Shown here piece by piece: positions 32,861 to 41,489 of a stretch of DNA of 64,000 nt. The first letter of the stretch is position 1; every line of letters begins with the position of its first letter. The notes under the pieces are model-generated. The model did no database searches. It was not told the DNA's origin and worked only from the letters and a program-made list of their open reading frames with translations. Both the position numbers and the translations under genes were made by a program. This DNA is from Allobosea sp. UNC402CLCol (GTDB lineage: Bacteria > Pseudomonadota > Alphaproteobacteria > Rhizobiales > Beijerinckiaceae), in NCBI RefSeq assembly GCF_000745475.1, contig NZ_JQJJ01000009.1, forward strand, positions 806,001-870,000, in the 5' to 3' direction.

Positions 32861-35841
32861 GCGGGCAGCCCTTCCGTCTCGCCTCCGGCGGCCTTGTCGA
32901 TCGCAGCCGGCCGCTGAGCTTCAGCTTCGACGGCAGGTCCTATCGCGGATTTGCCGGCGATACGCTGGCTTCCGCGCTGCTGGCGAATGGCGTGCGGCTC
33001 GTCGGCCGCTCCTTCAAGTATCACCGCCCGCGCGGCATCCTCTCGGCCGGCCCGGAGGAACCGAACGCGCTGGTCGAGTTGCGCTCCGGGGCCCGCCGCG
33101 AGCCGAACACGCGCGCCACGGTGGTCGAGCTGTTCGAGGGGCTCGACGCGGCCAGTCAGAACCGCTGGCCCTCGCTCGCCTTCGACCTGCTCTCGATCAA
33201 CGGATTGCTCTCGCCGGCCCTGGTCGCGGGCTTCTACTACAAGACCTTCATGTGGCCGGCGGCCTTCTGGGAAAAGCTCTACGAGCCCCTGATCCGCCGT
33301 GCGGCGGGCCTCGGCCGCGCGGCCGGCTTAGAAGATCCCGACCATTACGAGAAGGCCTTCGCCTTCTGCGACGTGCTGGTGATCGGCGGCGGCCCGGCCG
33401 GCCTGGCAGCCGCGCTGGCAGCGGGGCGCAGCGGCGCCCGGGTCATCCTCTGCGACGAGGATTTTCGCCTCGGCGGGCGCCTGCTGGCCGAGAGGCGCGA
33501 GATCGATGGCAAGCCGGCGGCCGAATGGCTGGCGGCGACGCTGACCGAGCTCGAGAGCCTGCCCGAAGTGCGGATCATGCCGCGCACCACCGTCTTCGGG
33601 CTCTACGATCACGGCATCTATGGCGCGGTCGAGCGCGTCGGCGATCACCTGCCCGAGCCGGCGCCGCATCAGCCGCGACAGCGCGGCTGGCGCATCCATG
33701 CCAAGCGCGCGATCCTGGCCGCAGGCGCACTGGAACGGCCGATCGTCTTCCCCGGCAATGATACGCCGGGCGTCATGCTGGCGGGAGCGGCGCGCACCTA
33801 CGTCAACCGCTACGGCGCATTGCCGGGCCGCGAGGCGGTGCTGTTCACGGCCGGGGACGATGGCTGGGCCACGGCACGCGATATCGCCGCAGCCGGTGGC
33901 CGCATCGCTGCCATCGTCGATGCCCGCGGCGACTCAGATCCCGCCCGCAAGGCGCTCGCCGACAAGCTTGGTGCGAGGCTGTTCGCAGGCGGCGCGGTCG
34001 AAGGCACGCGCGGCGGCCGCCACCTCAGCAGCGTCACCATCCGCGATGCATCCGGCGCGACGACGGCTGTCGATTGCGACCTGCTCGCCGTCTCGAACGG
34101 CTGGAACCCGACGCTGCATCTGACCTCGCATCAGAACGGCAAGCCGGCCTGGGACGACGGCCTGCAATGCTTCGTGCCGGGAACCTTGCCGGCGGGACTC
34201 TCCGTGGCCGGCAGTGCCGCCGGGCGTTTCACCCTGGTGCAGGCGCTGGAGGACGGCGCGCGGCTCGGCCGCGAGGCTGCCGCCGATGGGGGGCTGACGC
34301 CTGCGCCGCTGGACCCCGTGCCTGCGACCGATCCCGAGACGACCGGGCTGCAGCCGGTCTGGCGGGTGAAGGGTGCAAAGGGCAAGGCCTTCGTCGACTA
34401 CCAGAACGACGTCACCGACAAGGATGTCGAGCTCGCGGCGCGCGAGGGCTTCCGGCCGGTCGAGCATCTCAAGCGCTACACCACGCTCGGCATGGCGACG
34501 GACCAGGGCAAGACCTCGAACCTCTCCGGCCTCGCCATCATGGCCGAGCAGACGGGCAGGACGATCCCGCAGACGGGCACCACGACCTTCCGGCCGCCCT
34601 ATACGCCGGTGGCGATCGGCGCGCTCGCGGGCCATCATCGCGGCAAGCAATTCAGGCCGGTGCGGCTGGCGCCGACCCATGACTGGTCGCGGGAGCAGGG
34701 CGCCGTCTTCGTCGAGGCCGGCCCATGGCTGCGGGCGCAGTACTATCCGCGCCCCGGCGAAAACGACTGGCAGGCGACGGTCGACCGCGAGGTCAAAGCC
34801 GTGCGCGCGAGCGTCGGCCTCTGCGACGTCTCGACGCTCGGCAAGATCGACATCCAGGGGGCGGACGCCGCCGAGTTCCTGGAGCGCGTCTACATCAATG
34901 GCTGGAAGGCCCTGCCGGTCGGCAAGGCGCGCTACGGCCTGATGCTGCGCGAGGACGGCTTCGTCATGGATGACGGCACCACCTCGCGTCTGGGCGAGCA
35001 CCATTTCCTGATGACGACCACGACGGCCAATGCCGGCAAGGTGATGCAGCATCTGGAGTTCTGCCATCAGGTGCTGTGGCCGGAACTCGATGTCCGCATG
35101 GTCTCGGTCTCCGAGCAATGGGCGCAAGCTTCCATCGCCGGGCCCAAGGCGCGCGAAACCCTGCGCGGCGTCGTCGATCACGAGCACGACATCTCGAACG
35201 AGGCCTTCCCCTATCTCGCGGCGCGCGCCGTGACGGTCGGCGGCGGCATTCCGGCGCGGCTGTTCCGGATCTCCTTCTCGGGCGAATTGGCCTATGAGCT
35301 GGCGGTTCCGGCCGCCTATGGCGATGCGATGATGCGCGCCCTGATGCAGGCCGGCCAGCCCTTCGGCATCACGCCCTATGGCACCGAGGCGCTCGGGGTG
35401 ATGCGCATCGAGAAGGGCCATGTCGCCGGCAACGAGCTCAACGGCCAGACCACGGCGCGCGATCTCGGCCTCGGCAAGATGATGTCTTCGAAGAAGGACT
35501 ATATCGGCCGCCTGATGGCGGGCAGGCCGGCCCTGATCGAGCGGGACCGGCCGTCCTTCGTCGGCTTCAAGCCGGTCGATCCCTCCCAGCGCCTGCGGGC
35601 CGGCGCCCACTTCATCGGCATCGGCAAGGCGGCGGTGATGGAGAACGACGAGGGCTACATGACCTCGGTCGCCCATTCGCCGCATCTCAACCACTGGATC
35701 GGCCTCGGCCTCATCCGGAACGGCGCCGGTCGCATCGGCGAGCGCGTGCGCGCCTATGATCCCGTCCGAAACGGCGACATCGTCGTCGAGATCTGCTCGC
35801 CCGTCTTCGTCGATCCGGAAGGAGATCGCCTCCATGGCTGA
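32857..35841 (+). CDS. soxA: Sarcosine oxidase subunit alpha
   Basis: A 994-residue subunit of full length. The N-terminal part (residues 1-120) is a 2Fe-2S-like fold (YRGFAGDTLASALLANGVRL) without the cluster cysteines. Next comes an NAD/FAD region with VLVIGGGPAGLAAALAAGRS near 172 and ERPIVFPGNDTPGVMLAGAA near 290. The C-terminal half (about 610-980) is a GcvT-like tetrahydrofolate-binding domain with GLCDVSTLGKIDIQGADAAE near 655. The reaction yields glycine, hydrogen peroxide and 5,10-methylene-THF. It overlaps soxD and soxG by a few bases. Confidence 0.96.
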   Translation: MSGQPFRLASGGLVDRSRPLSFSFDGRSYRGFAGDTLASALLANGVRLVGRSFKYHRPRGILSAGPEEPNALVELRSGARREPNTRATVVELFEGLDAASQNRWPSLAFDLLSINGLLSPALVAGFYYKTFMWPAAFWEKLYEPLIRRAAGLGRAAGLEDPDHYEKAFAFCDVLVIGGGPAGLAAALAAGRSGARVILCDEDFRLGGRLLAERREIDGKPAAEWLAATLTELESLPEVRIMPRTTVFGLYDHGIYGAVERVGDHLPEPAPHQPRQRGWRIHAKRAILAAGALERPIVFPGNDTPGVMLAGAARTYVNRYGALPGREAVLFTAGDDGWATARDIAAAGGRIAAIVDARGDSDPARKALADKLGARLFAGGAVEGTRGGRHLSSVTIRDASGATTAVDCDLLAVSNGWNPTLHLTSHQNGKPAWDDGLQCFVPGTLPAGLSVAGSAAGRFTLVQALEDGARLGREAAADGGLTPAPLDPVPATDPETTGLQPVWRVKGAKGKAFVDYQNDVTDKDVELAAREGFRPVEHLKRYTTLGMATDQGKTSNLSGLAIMAEQTGRTIPQTGTTTFRPPYTPVAIGALAGHHRGKQFRPVRLAPTHDWSREQGAVFVEAGPWLRAQYYPRPGENDWQATVDREVKAVRASVGLCDVSTLGKIDIQGADAAEFLERVYINGWKALPVGKARYGLMLREDGFVMDDGTTSRLGEHHFLMTTTTANAGKVMQHLEFCHQVLWPELDVRMVSVSEQWAQASIAGPKARETLRGVVDHEHDISNEAFPYLAARAVTVGGGIPARLFRISFSGELAYELAVPAAYGDAMMRALMQAGQPFGITPYGTEALGVMRIEKGHVAGNELNGQTTARDLGLGKMMSSKKDYIGRLMAGRPALIERDRPSFVGFKPVDPSQRLRAGAHFIGIGKAAVMENDEGYMTSVAHSPHLNHWIGLGLIRNGAGRIGERVRAYDPVRNGDIVVEICSPVFVDPEGDRLHG

Positions 35842-36451
35842 GATCGCGACCTCATGGCGCCCGCGCAGCGCCTGGGCCGGCATCGCGCAACCCGGCTCCT
35901 TCGGCGCGAAGGGCAAGACCGGCGTCGTTGCGACGCTGCTGGATGGTTTCGGCCTGGCGACCCTGATCGCTGAACCGGGTGCGGCGACGTCCCTGTCGCG
36001 GGCCGTCGAAGGCCGGCTCGGCATCGCGCTGCCGGAGATGCCGAGGATCGTATCGGGCGGGGCCCATGACGCGATCTGGGCGGGGCCGGATCAATGGCTG
36101 CTACGCGCCGCCTTGCGCGACGGCTTCCAGCCATTGCTCGATGAACTCGCGGCCCACGCCGCCGTCAGCGACCAGAGCGATGCGCGCGCCGCCTTCCGGC
36201 TTCAAGGTCCCAGGACCCGCGATCTGCTGGCGAAGGGCGTGATGCTCGACCTGCATCCTTCGGCCTTCGGCGTCGGCGAGACCGCCGTGACAAGCGTGGC
36301 CTATCTCGGCGTGCAGCTATGGCGGCTCGCCGACGGGCCGGACGGACCCGTCTTCGAGATCATGGTCGCGCGCAGCATGGCAGGAAGCTTCTGGTCCTGG
36401 TTCACCGCAGCGGCGGCCGAGTTCGGCTGCCGGGTTGCTGACCAAGACTGA
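35834..36451 (+). CDS. soxG: Sarcosine oxidase subunit gamma
   Basis: A 205-residue subunit with a GcvT-like fold. It starts MAEIATSWRPRSAWAGIAQP. RAAFRLQGPRTRDLLAKGVM (about residues 118-137) and the WRLADGPDGPVFEIMVARSM region match SoxG. It pairs with the alpha subunit. ATG 35834 overlaps the soxA stop by 8 bp. Last gene of the operon; its end converges on a small minus-strand gene 35 bp away. Confidence 0.92.
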   Translation: MAEIATSWRPRSAWAGIAQPGSFGAKGKTGVVATLLDGFGLATLIAEPGAATSLSRAVEGRLGIALPEMPRIVSGGAHDAIWAGPDQWLLRAALRDGFQPLLDELAAHAAVSDQSDARAAFRLQGPRTRDLLAKGVMLDLHPSAFGVGETAVTSVAYLGVQLWRLADGPDGPVFEIMVARSMAGSFWSWFTAAAAEFGCRVADQD

Positions 36452-36486
36452 CGGCAACGCCTCGCGCGCCATCCTCCGGCTGGAGA

Positions 36487-36756
36487 TCAGGAAGAAGCGG
36501 TTCTCCGCCGAACAACGGTCTTGGCTGGCTTCGCTCGCGTCTTGGCTGGCGGCACCGCCGCGGCGGCCTCGGCGTCGGCGGCCTCCTTGGCGAGCCGCAA
36601 TGCCCGCAGTTTTGCGGTGCGCTCGCGGACGGCGATCTGTTCCACCCGCAACGCTTCCAGGGCCGTTTCGGCCTCGGCGCGGCGTTGCGCTGCGAGCGTC
36701 GCTCTGCTCTGGGCCCGCAATTGCGCCTCTTCCGGCGGAATTCTGTTGCTCGACAT
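36487..36756 (-). CDS. Small basic helical protein, unknown
   Basis: An 89-residue protein: PEEAQLRAQSRATLAAQRRA and EALRVEQIAVRERTAKLRAL form one long charged helix, followed by a Lys/Arg/Ala-rich tail (PPAKTRAKPAKTVVRRRTAS) like those of nucleic-acid-binding proteins. No family named. A perfect AAGGAG lies 7 nt before ATG 36756, good support for translation. Situated downstream of rpsU on the same strand, with 194 bp between in which I see no gene. Confidence 0.65.
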   Translation of the reverse strand: MSSNRIPPEEAQLRAQSRATLAAQRRAEAETALEALRVEQIAVRERTAKLRALRLAKEAADAEAAAAVPPAKTRAKPAKTVVRRRTASS

Positions 36757-36950
36757 CGGCAAACTCCTTCTCGAACGCAGGACGCCAGGGCGTCAGCGGC
36801 GTTTTCCGGCAGCACGCTCCTGCATGGATCGAACGGCTTCGGGCAGAACCTTGCGTGGGGCTCGGCTTCGACCCTCGCCGGCTCGGCCTGGCGAGCAGGC
36901 CCGGCCCTCGGCGAAATCCTGCGGATTGAAGCCCAAGCCCAAATCCTCGC

Positions 36951-37217
36951 CTATCGTGCCTGCGCGGGTGCCTGGCCGGGCCGTGCCGGCCGTTCCACAC
37001 GCTTCGGCATCGGCAGCAATCCTTCGCGCTGAGCCTGCTTGCGTGCCGCCTTGCGGGCGCGGCGGATGGCTTCGGCCTTCTCGCGGGTTCGCCGCTCGGA
37101 CGGCTTCTCGTAGGCGCGACGCGCCTTCATCTCGCGAAACACGCCTTCACGCTGCATCTTCTTCTTGAGGACGCGAAGCGCCTGGTCGACGTTGTTGTCG
37201 CGAACGAGAACCTGCAT
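36951..37217 (-). CDS. rpsU: 30S ribosomal protein bS21
   Basis: An 88-residue bS21: [20 protein letters not shown] followed by [20 protein letters not shown], then a long basic alphaproteobacterial tail with [20 protein letters not shown]. It contacts the anti-Shine-Dalgarno region of 16S rRNA during initiation. It lies 140 bp downstream of cspA on the same strand, the order of the known cold-shock operon of Sinorhizobium. An intrinsic terminator is located just 19 bp before its start codon. Confidence 0.96.
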   Translation of the reverse strand: MQVLVRDNNVDQALRVLKKKMQREGVFREMKARRAYEKPSERRTREKAEAIRRARKAARKQAQREGLLPMPKRVERPARPGQAPAQAR

Positions 37218-37235
37218 TCGAATTTCCCTTCTGAT

Positions 37236-37268
37236 GCAAACAAAAAGGGCCGGGTTGATCCCGACCCC
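37236..37268 (-). terminator. Intrinsic terminator/attenuator between cspA and rpsU
   Basis: On the minus strand GGGTCGGG (37267-37260) pairs with CCCGGCCC (37254-37247, one G-U pair) around a 5-nt loop and is followed at once by TTTTTGTTTG. It lies directly ahead of rpsU. Either read-through feeds rpsU, or rpsU has its own promoter further up. Confidence 0.8.
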
Positions 37269-37357
37269 TCCGTGGCTATCCGCCGCTCAATCGAACGGGC
37301 GCCGGTACATCCGCGGTCGCCGCTGATCTCGATTGACGCGCCGGATGGCGTCTGGCC

Positions 37358-37567
37358 TCACTCGGCCTGCAGGTTGTCCGCGGACACCTTGCCGGAGCGC
37401 TTGTCCTGCACCAGCTCATAGGAGACCTTCTGGCCTTCCTTCAGCGTGCGCAGACCGGCACGCTCCACGGCGCTGATATGGACGAAGGCGTCCTGGCCGC
37501 CGTCTTCCGGCTGGATGAAACCAAAACCCTTGTCGGTGTTGAACCACTTAACTGTGCCACTGGCCAT
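37358..37567 (-). CDS. cspA: Cold-shock protein CspA family
   Basis: A 69-residue cold-shock domain protein: [20 protein letters not shown] (RNP1 region KGFGFI), then [14 protein letters not shown] (RNP2 region FVHI), ending VSADNLQAE. It binds single-stranded RNA and melts secondary structure. A consensus-like sigma-70 promoter lies about 130 bp upstream, leaving a long leader as is usual for cold-regulated csp genes. rpsU follows on the same strand. Confidence 0.95.
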   Translation of the reverse strand: MASGTVKWFNTDKGFGFIQPEDGGQDAFVHISAVERAGLRTLKEGQKVSYELVQDKRSGKVSADNLQAE

Positions 37568-37697
37568 GCTGACCTCCTGTAAAGGCTATTGTTCATGCGC
37601 CGCGGGTGCAGCGCATTTTTCGATTTGAGCAGGAAGTTCGTCAGCAGTGCGCGATGAAAGCGCGGGGCCAATTCGTTCGGCCTAGATCGATGTTTCT

Positions 37698-37726
37698 ATC
37701 ATGGTACTTATAAGACACATTGTCAA
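37698..37726 (-). promoter_or_regulatory. Sigma-70-type promoter of cspA
   Basis: On the minus strand a perfect -35 TTGACA (37726-37721) is followed by a 17-bp spacer and CATGAT (37703-37698) as -10. The region is conspicuously AT-rich. It implies a cspA leader of about 120-125 nt. Confidence 0.6.
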
Positions 37727-38082
37727 ATGGAAGGTTTTATCTCGCAATATTTTCGGAAAATCAGCCGGGCGCCAAATCGACCGACAGCAACCGTGTGACC
37801 CGGCCTGAGACGCGCCATCGCGATATGCTGGGGCGGCTCGGCAGCCATCGCAGACAGCTCGTGGCGGTCGCGAATTGCGCGAAGCTCGGGAACGGGGTGT
37901 GCGTCGATCATGGCGGGCGGCGAAGGGGCGCTAGCGCTTGAGGCGCGAAGCATCGCTCGACGCGGTTTCGCCGAAGCGAAGGCAGAGCCGGCGTCATTGC
38001 CGAACAGCACGAACAGGGTAGGCCGGAGGCCGCGCGGTGATCCCCGATCTTCACAGGCGCCGGACGGCGGTATCACGACCTG
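37727..38082. other. Intergenic region between cspA and nrdA promoters
   Basis: About 350 bp with no gene I can support. An open frame on the minus strand (37723-38076) has an unconvincing, low-complexity product and would end inside the cspA promoter. Nothing else seen. Confidence 0.4.
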
Positions 38083-38112
38083 TTGACAGGCGATGCCCTT
38101 TGGCTACTAGAT
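38083..38112 (+). promoter_or_regulatory. Likely nrdA promoter
   Basis: A perfect -35 TTGACA at 38083-38088. A -10-like ACTAGAT lies at 38106-38112 after about 17-18 bp. The expected start site is at about 38118, just before the riboswitch. Confidence 0.5.
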
Positions 38113-38114
38113 CT

Positions 38115-38293
38115 GGTGGTCGATGGTCTCTCGAATCGCAAGATCGAGAGCTAAGAGGGAAGCCGGTGAGAGACCGGCGCTGCCCCCGCAACTGTAAGCG
38201 GCGAGTTCACGTCCACGATTAAGTCACTGAGGCTGCAAGGCCTTGGGAAGACGGGACGAGAGCGCTGACCCGCGAGCCAGGAGACCTGCCGCG
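38115..38293 (+). promoter_or_regulatory. Cobalamin (adenosylcobalamin) riboswitch
   Basis: All main consensus blocks are present in order: closing helix strand GGTCTC (38125-38130), AGAGGGAAGCCGGTGAGA (38154-38171), CCGGCGCTGCCCCCGCAACT (38174-38193) with TGTAAGCGG, the GTCACTG...TGGGAAGACGGG arm (38223-38244), and the B12-box GCCAGGAGACCTGCC (38276-38290). GAGACC (38281-38286) closes P1 with GGTCTC. It controls nrdA, 130 nt downstream. Cobalamin binding would lower expression of this B12-independent reductase. Confidence 0.93.
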
Positions 38294-38349
38294 ACCTCGT
38301 ATACGTCCTCGGGCGGGGTGTCCCGGTGGTGCGCTTGGCAGGTCGCGGC
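38283..38349 (+). promoter_or_regulatory. Riboswitch expression platform: two mutually exclusive hairpins
   Basis: GACCTGCC (38283-38290, part of P1 and the B12 box) can pair with GGCAGGTC (38337-38344). GCCGCGACC (38288-38296) can pair with GGTCGCGGC (38341-38349). Both pairings are perfect and share bases on both sides, so only one can form. The first would break P1, linking aptamer state to downstream folding. Confidence 0.6.
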
Positions 38350-38395
38350 CTTGTGGTGCCGCGCGCCTTCTCGACGCAACCGCTCTGGCCTTTGC

Positions 38396-38410
38396 CCCCA
38401 ACATTTGGGG
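38396..38410 (+). promoter_or_regulatory. Shine-Dalgarno-sequestering hairpin before nrdA
   Basis: CCCCAA (38396-38401), 3-nt loop, TTGGGG (38405-38410). The GGGG is the only Shine-Dalgarno-like element, 9 nt before the preferred nrdA ATG (38420). This hairpin would block initiation. Confidence 0.55.
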
Positions 38411-38419
38411 TTGATGCCG

Positions 38420-41335
38420 ATGTCTCTTTCCATTGAAGCCGAGCGGCCTGCCGCCGCTCCGTCAGCCGCAGAGCCGACACTGTCGAAGCTCGCTGCGAGC
38501 GAGCCCGGCTACCAGATCATTCGCCGCAACGGCGCGGTGACGCCGTTCGATCCCTCGAAGATCACCGTGGCGTTGACCAAGGCGTTCCTCGCCGTCGAAG
38601 GATCGAACGCCGCCGCTTCGCGCCGCATCCACGAAGCCGTCGCGGAGATGACAGAGCAGGTCGTCGCGGGGCTGACCCGCCGGGCCGCGACCGGCCGCAC
38701 TTTCCATATCGAGGATGTGCAGGACCAGGTCGAGCTCGCCCTGATGCGCGGCGAACACCACAAGGTCGCCCGTGCCTATGTGCTCTATCGCGAGGAGCGG
38801 GCGCGCGAGCGGGCGAGGGCGGTTGCCGAGACGAAGCCTGTCGCCTCCGCAGCTCCCTTGCTGCACATGAAGCTCCTCGACGGGACGCTTATCCCGCTCG
38901 ACGCCGGCCGCCTCGACAAGGTGGTTCGCGAGGCTTGTGCCGATCTCGACGGCGTCTCGGCCGAGCCGGTCCTCACCGAGGCGCGCCGCAACCTTTATGA
39001 CGGCATCTCGCTGGACGAATTGGCACTGGCGCCGATCCTTGCCGCCCGCACGCTGATCGAGAGCGAGCCGAACTACGCCAAGGTCTCCGCGCGCCTGCTG
39101 CTGGACAAGCTCCGTCGCGAGGCGCTGAGCTTCGTCCATGGCCGCGCCGAGCAGGCGACGCAGGAAGAGATGTCAGTGCTTTATGCCGACTACTTCCATG
39201 CCTATCTCAAGACTGGCATCGAGAACGAGCTGATCGACCCCGAACTCGGCCGCTTCGACATCGCCCGCATCGCCGCTGCCCTCAAGCCAGAGCGCGATCT
39301 CCAGTTCGACTATCTCGGCTTCCAGACGCTCTACGACCGCTATTTCCTGCATGTCCGCGGCAACCGCTTCGAGCTGCCGCAAGCCTTCTTCATGCGTGTC
39401 GCCATGGGTCTCGCCATCCGCGAGATCGATCGCGAGGGCAGGGCGATCGAATTCTACGACCTGCTCTCGTCCTTCGATTTCATGGCCTCGACGCCGACCC
39501 TGTTCAACTCGGGCACGCTGCGCCCGCAGCTTTCCTCCTGCTTCCTGACCACGGTCGCGGACGATCTCGACGGCATCTTCAAGGCGGTGAAGGACAATGC
39601 GCTGCTCGCCAAGTACTCGGGCGGCCTCGGCAATGACTGGACGCCGGTGCGCGGTCTCGGCGCCCATATCAAGGGCACCAATGGCGAGAGCCAGGGCGTG
39701 GTGCCGTTCCTGAAGGTCGCGAACGATACGGCCATCGCCGTCAATCAGGGCGGCAAGCGCAAGGGCGCGGTCTGCGCCTATCTCGAGACCTGGCATGTCG
39801 ATATCGAGGAGTTCCTCGATCTCCGGAAGAACACCGGCGACGACCGCCGCCGCACCCATGACATGAACACGGCGAACTGGATTCCCGACCTGTTCATGCA
39901 GCGCGTCGAGGCCGGCGCCGACTGGACGCTGTTCTCGCCCGATGAGGTGCCGGACCTGCACGACCTCTATGGCAAGCCATTCAAGACGGCCTACGAGGCT
40001 TATGAGGCGAAGGCAGCCGCTGGCCAGATCAAGGTCTTCAAACGGGTGAAGGCGCTCGACCTCTGGCGGCGCATGCTGACCATGCTGTTCGAGACCGGCC
40101 ATCCCTGGATTACCTTCAAGGATGCCTGCAATCTGCGCTCGCCGCAGCAGCATGCCGGCGTGGTGCATTCCTCGAACCTCTGCACCGAGATCACGCTCAA
40201 CACTTCGGCCGACGAGGTCGCGGTCTGCAATCTCGGCTCGGTGAACCTCGCCGCGCATGTCACGGCGGAGGGGCTGGATCAGGCGCGGCTGGCCCGCACC
40301 GTTAAGACCGCGATGCGGATGCTCGACAACGTCGTCGACATCAATTTCTACACGATCCCGGAAGCGCGCCGCTCGAACCTGCGTCATCGCCCGGTGGGCT
40401 TGGGGCTGATGGGTTTCCAGGACGCGCTCCAGACACTGCGTCTGCCGGCGGCCTCGGAAGGCGCCGTCGCCTTCGCCGATACGTCGATGGAAGTGATCAG
40501 CTTCCATGCGATCCAGGCCTCGGTCGATCTCGCCGCCGAGCGCGGGCGCTATCCGAGCTTCGAGGGTTCGCTCTGGTCGAAGGGCATCCTGCCGATCGAC
40601 TCGCTCGACATCCTCTCGGACGCCCGCGACGGCGATGTCGAGCTCGACCGTTCATCTACGTTCGACTGGGACGGCTTGCGCGGGCGGGTGAAGACCACCG
40701 GCATGCGCAACTCGAACACGATGGCGATCGCGCCGACCGCGACGATCTCCAATATCGTCGGCGTCTCGCAGTCGATCGAGCCGTCCTATAGCCAGCTCTA
40801 CGTCAAGGCGAACATGTCGGGCGACTTCACCGTGGTGAATGCCGGGCTCGTTCATGACCTGAAGGCGAGGGGGCTCTGGGACGAGGTGATGGTCTCGGAC
40901 CTCAAATACTACGACGGCAAGGTCAGTGGGATCGATCGCGTCCCGGCCGATCTCAAGGCGCTCTACGCCACCTCCTTCGAGATCCCGACGGAATGGCTGA
41001 TCCGTGCCGCCGCGCGCCGGCAGAAATGGATCGATCAGGGCCAGTCGCTGAACCTCTACATGGCGCAGCCCTCCGGCCGGAAGCTCGACGAGGCCTATCG
41101 CCTGGCGTGGCGGCTCGGCCTGAAGACGACCTATTACCTGCGCGCGCTTTCGGCGACCCATGTCGAGAAATCGACGCTGAAGGGCACGGACGGTAAGCTC
41201 AATGCGGTCTCGGCCACCGTGCCGGTCGCAGCCAAGGCCGCCGCGCCGATCATCGTCGACATACCCTTGGAGAACGGCATGGCCGTCCCCAACGCCTGCT
41301 CGCTCGACGATCCCACCTGCGAAGCCTGCCAGTAA
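38420..41335 (+). CDS. nrdA: Ribonucleoside-diphosphate reductase, alpha subunit (class I, two ATP-cones)
   Basis: Catalytic subunit reducing NDPs to dNDPs, 971 residues. N-terminus has two ATP-cone allosteric domains: about 31-125 ([20 protein letters not shown]) and about 148-235 ([20 protein letters not shown]). The ten-stranded barrel has Cys374 ([10 protein letters not shown]), the active-site triad Asn586, Cys588 and Glu590 in SSNLCTEI, and Cys603 in [10 protein letters not shown]. The C-terminus ends DPTCEACQ, the CxxC that re-reduces the active site. ATG 38420 is spaced 9 nt from GGGG; ATG 38414 is an alternative. Upstream is a cobalamin riboswitch; downstream is nrdB. Confidence 0.95.
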   Translation: MSLSIEAERPAAAPSAAEPTLSKLAASEPGYQIIRRNGAVTPFDPSKITVALTKAFLAVEGSNAAASRRIHEAVAEMTEQVVAGLTRRAATGRTFHIEDVQDQVELALMRGEHHKVARAYVLYREERARERARAVAETKPVASAAPLLHMKLLDGTLIPLDAGRLDKVVREACADLDGVSAEPVLTEARRNLYDGISLDELALAPILAARTLIESEPNYAKVSARLLLDKLRREALSFVHGRAEQATQEEMSVLYADYFHAYLKTGIENELIDPELGRFDIARIAAALKPERDLQFDYLGFQTLYDRYFLHVRGNRFELPQAFFMRVAMGLAIREIDREGRAIEFYDLLSSFDFMASTPTLFNSGTLRPQLSSCFLTTVADDLDGIFKAVKDNALLAKYSGGLGNDWTPVRGLGAHIKGTNGESQGVVPFLKVANDTAIAVNQGGKRKGAVCAYLETWHVDIEEFLDLRKNTGDDRRRTHDMNTANWIPDLFMQRVEAGADWTLFSPDEVPDLHDLYGKPFKTAYEAYEAKAAAGQIKVFKRVKALDLWRRMLTMLFETGHPWITFKDACNLRSPQQHAGVVHSSNLCTEITLNTSADEVAVCNLGSVNLAAHVTAEGLDQARLARTVKTAMRMLDNVVDINFYTIPEARRSNLRHRPVGLGLMGFQDALQTLRLPAASEGAVAFADTSMEVISFHAIQASVDLAAERGRYPSFEGSLWSKGILPIDSLDILSDARDGDVELDRSSTFDWDGLRGRVKTTGMRNSNTMAIAPTATISNIVGVSQSIEPSYSQLYVKANMSGDFTVVNAGLVHDLKARGLWDEVMVSDLKYYDGKVSGIDRVPADLKALYATSFEIPTEWLIRAAARRQKWIDQGQSLNLYMAQPSGRKLDEAYRLAWRLGLKTTYYLRALSATHVEKSTLKGTDGKLNAVSATVPVAAKAAAPIIVDIPLENGMAVPNACSLDDPTCEACQ

Positions 41336-41357
41336 CCCGCCGTCATTCCACCTCTCG

Positions 41358-41462
41358 CGTCATTCTCGGGCGAAGCGAAGCGCAGACCCGAGAATCTCCG
41401 GCAGGACAAGGCGTTGGAGCCTCCTTCGGCACGAGATGCTCGGGTCAAGCCCGAGCATGACG
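41358..41462. repeat. Intergenic palindromic repeat, copy E (inside nrdAB)
   Basis: CGTCAT (41358-41363) to ATGACG (41457-41462), with ATTCTCGGGC...GACCCGAGAAT and ATGCTCGGG/CCCGAGCAT hairpins. An extra partial CGTCATTCC lies at 41341. It separates nrdA from nrdB and ends 27 nt before the nrdB start. Confidence 0.85.
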
Positions 41463-41489
41463 CCCCTTCATTTCAGAACGGAACACCTC

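Noticed and set aside
37723-38076. 117-codon minus-strand frame upstream of cspA
   Set aside because: Low-complexity product, no Shine-Dalgarno, and it would end inside the -35 box of cspA.
38243-38419. N-terminal extension of NrdA by about 59 codons
   Set aside because: The frame is open but runs through the cobalamin riboswitch and its expression platform; the product there is not NrdA-like.
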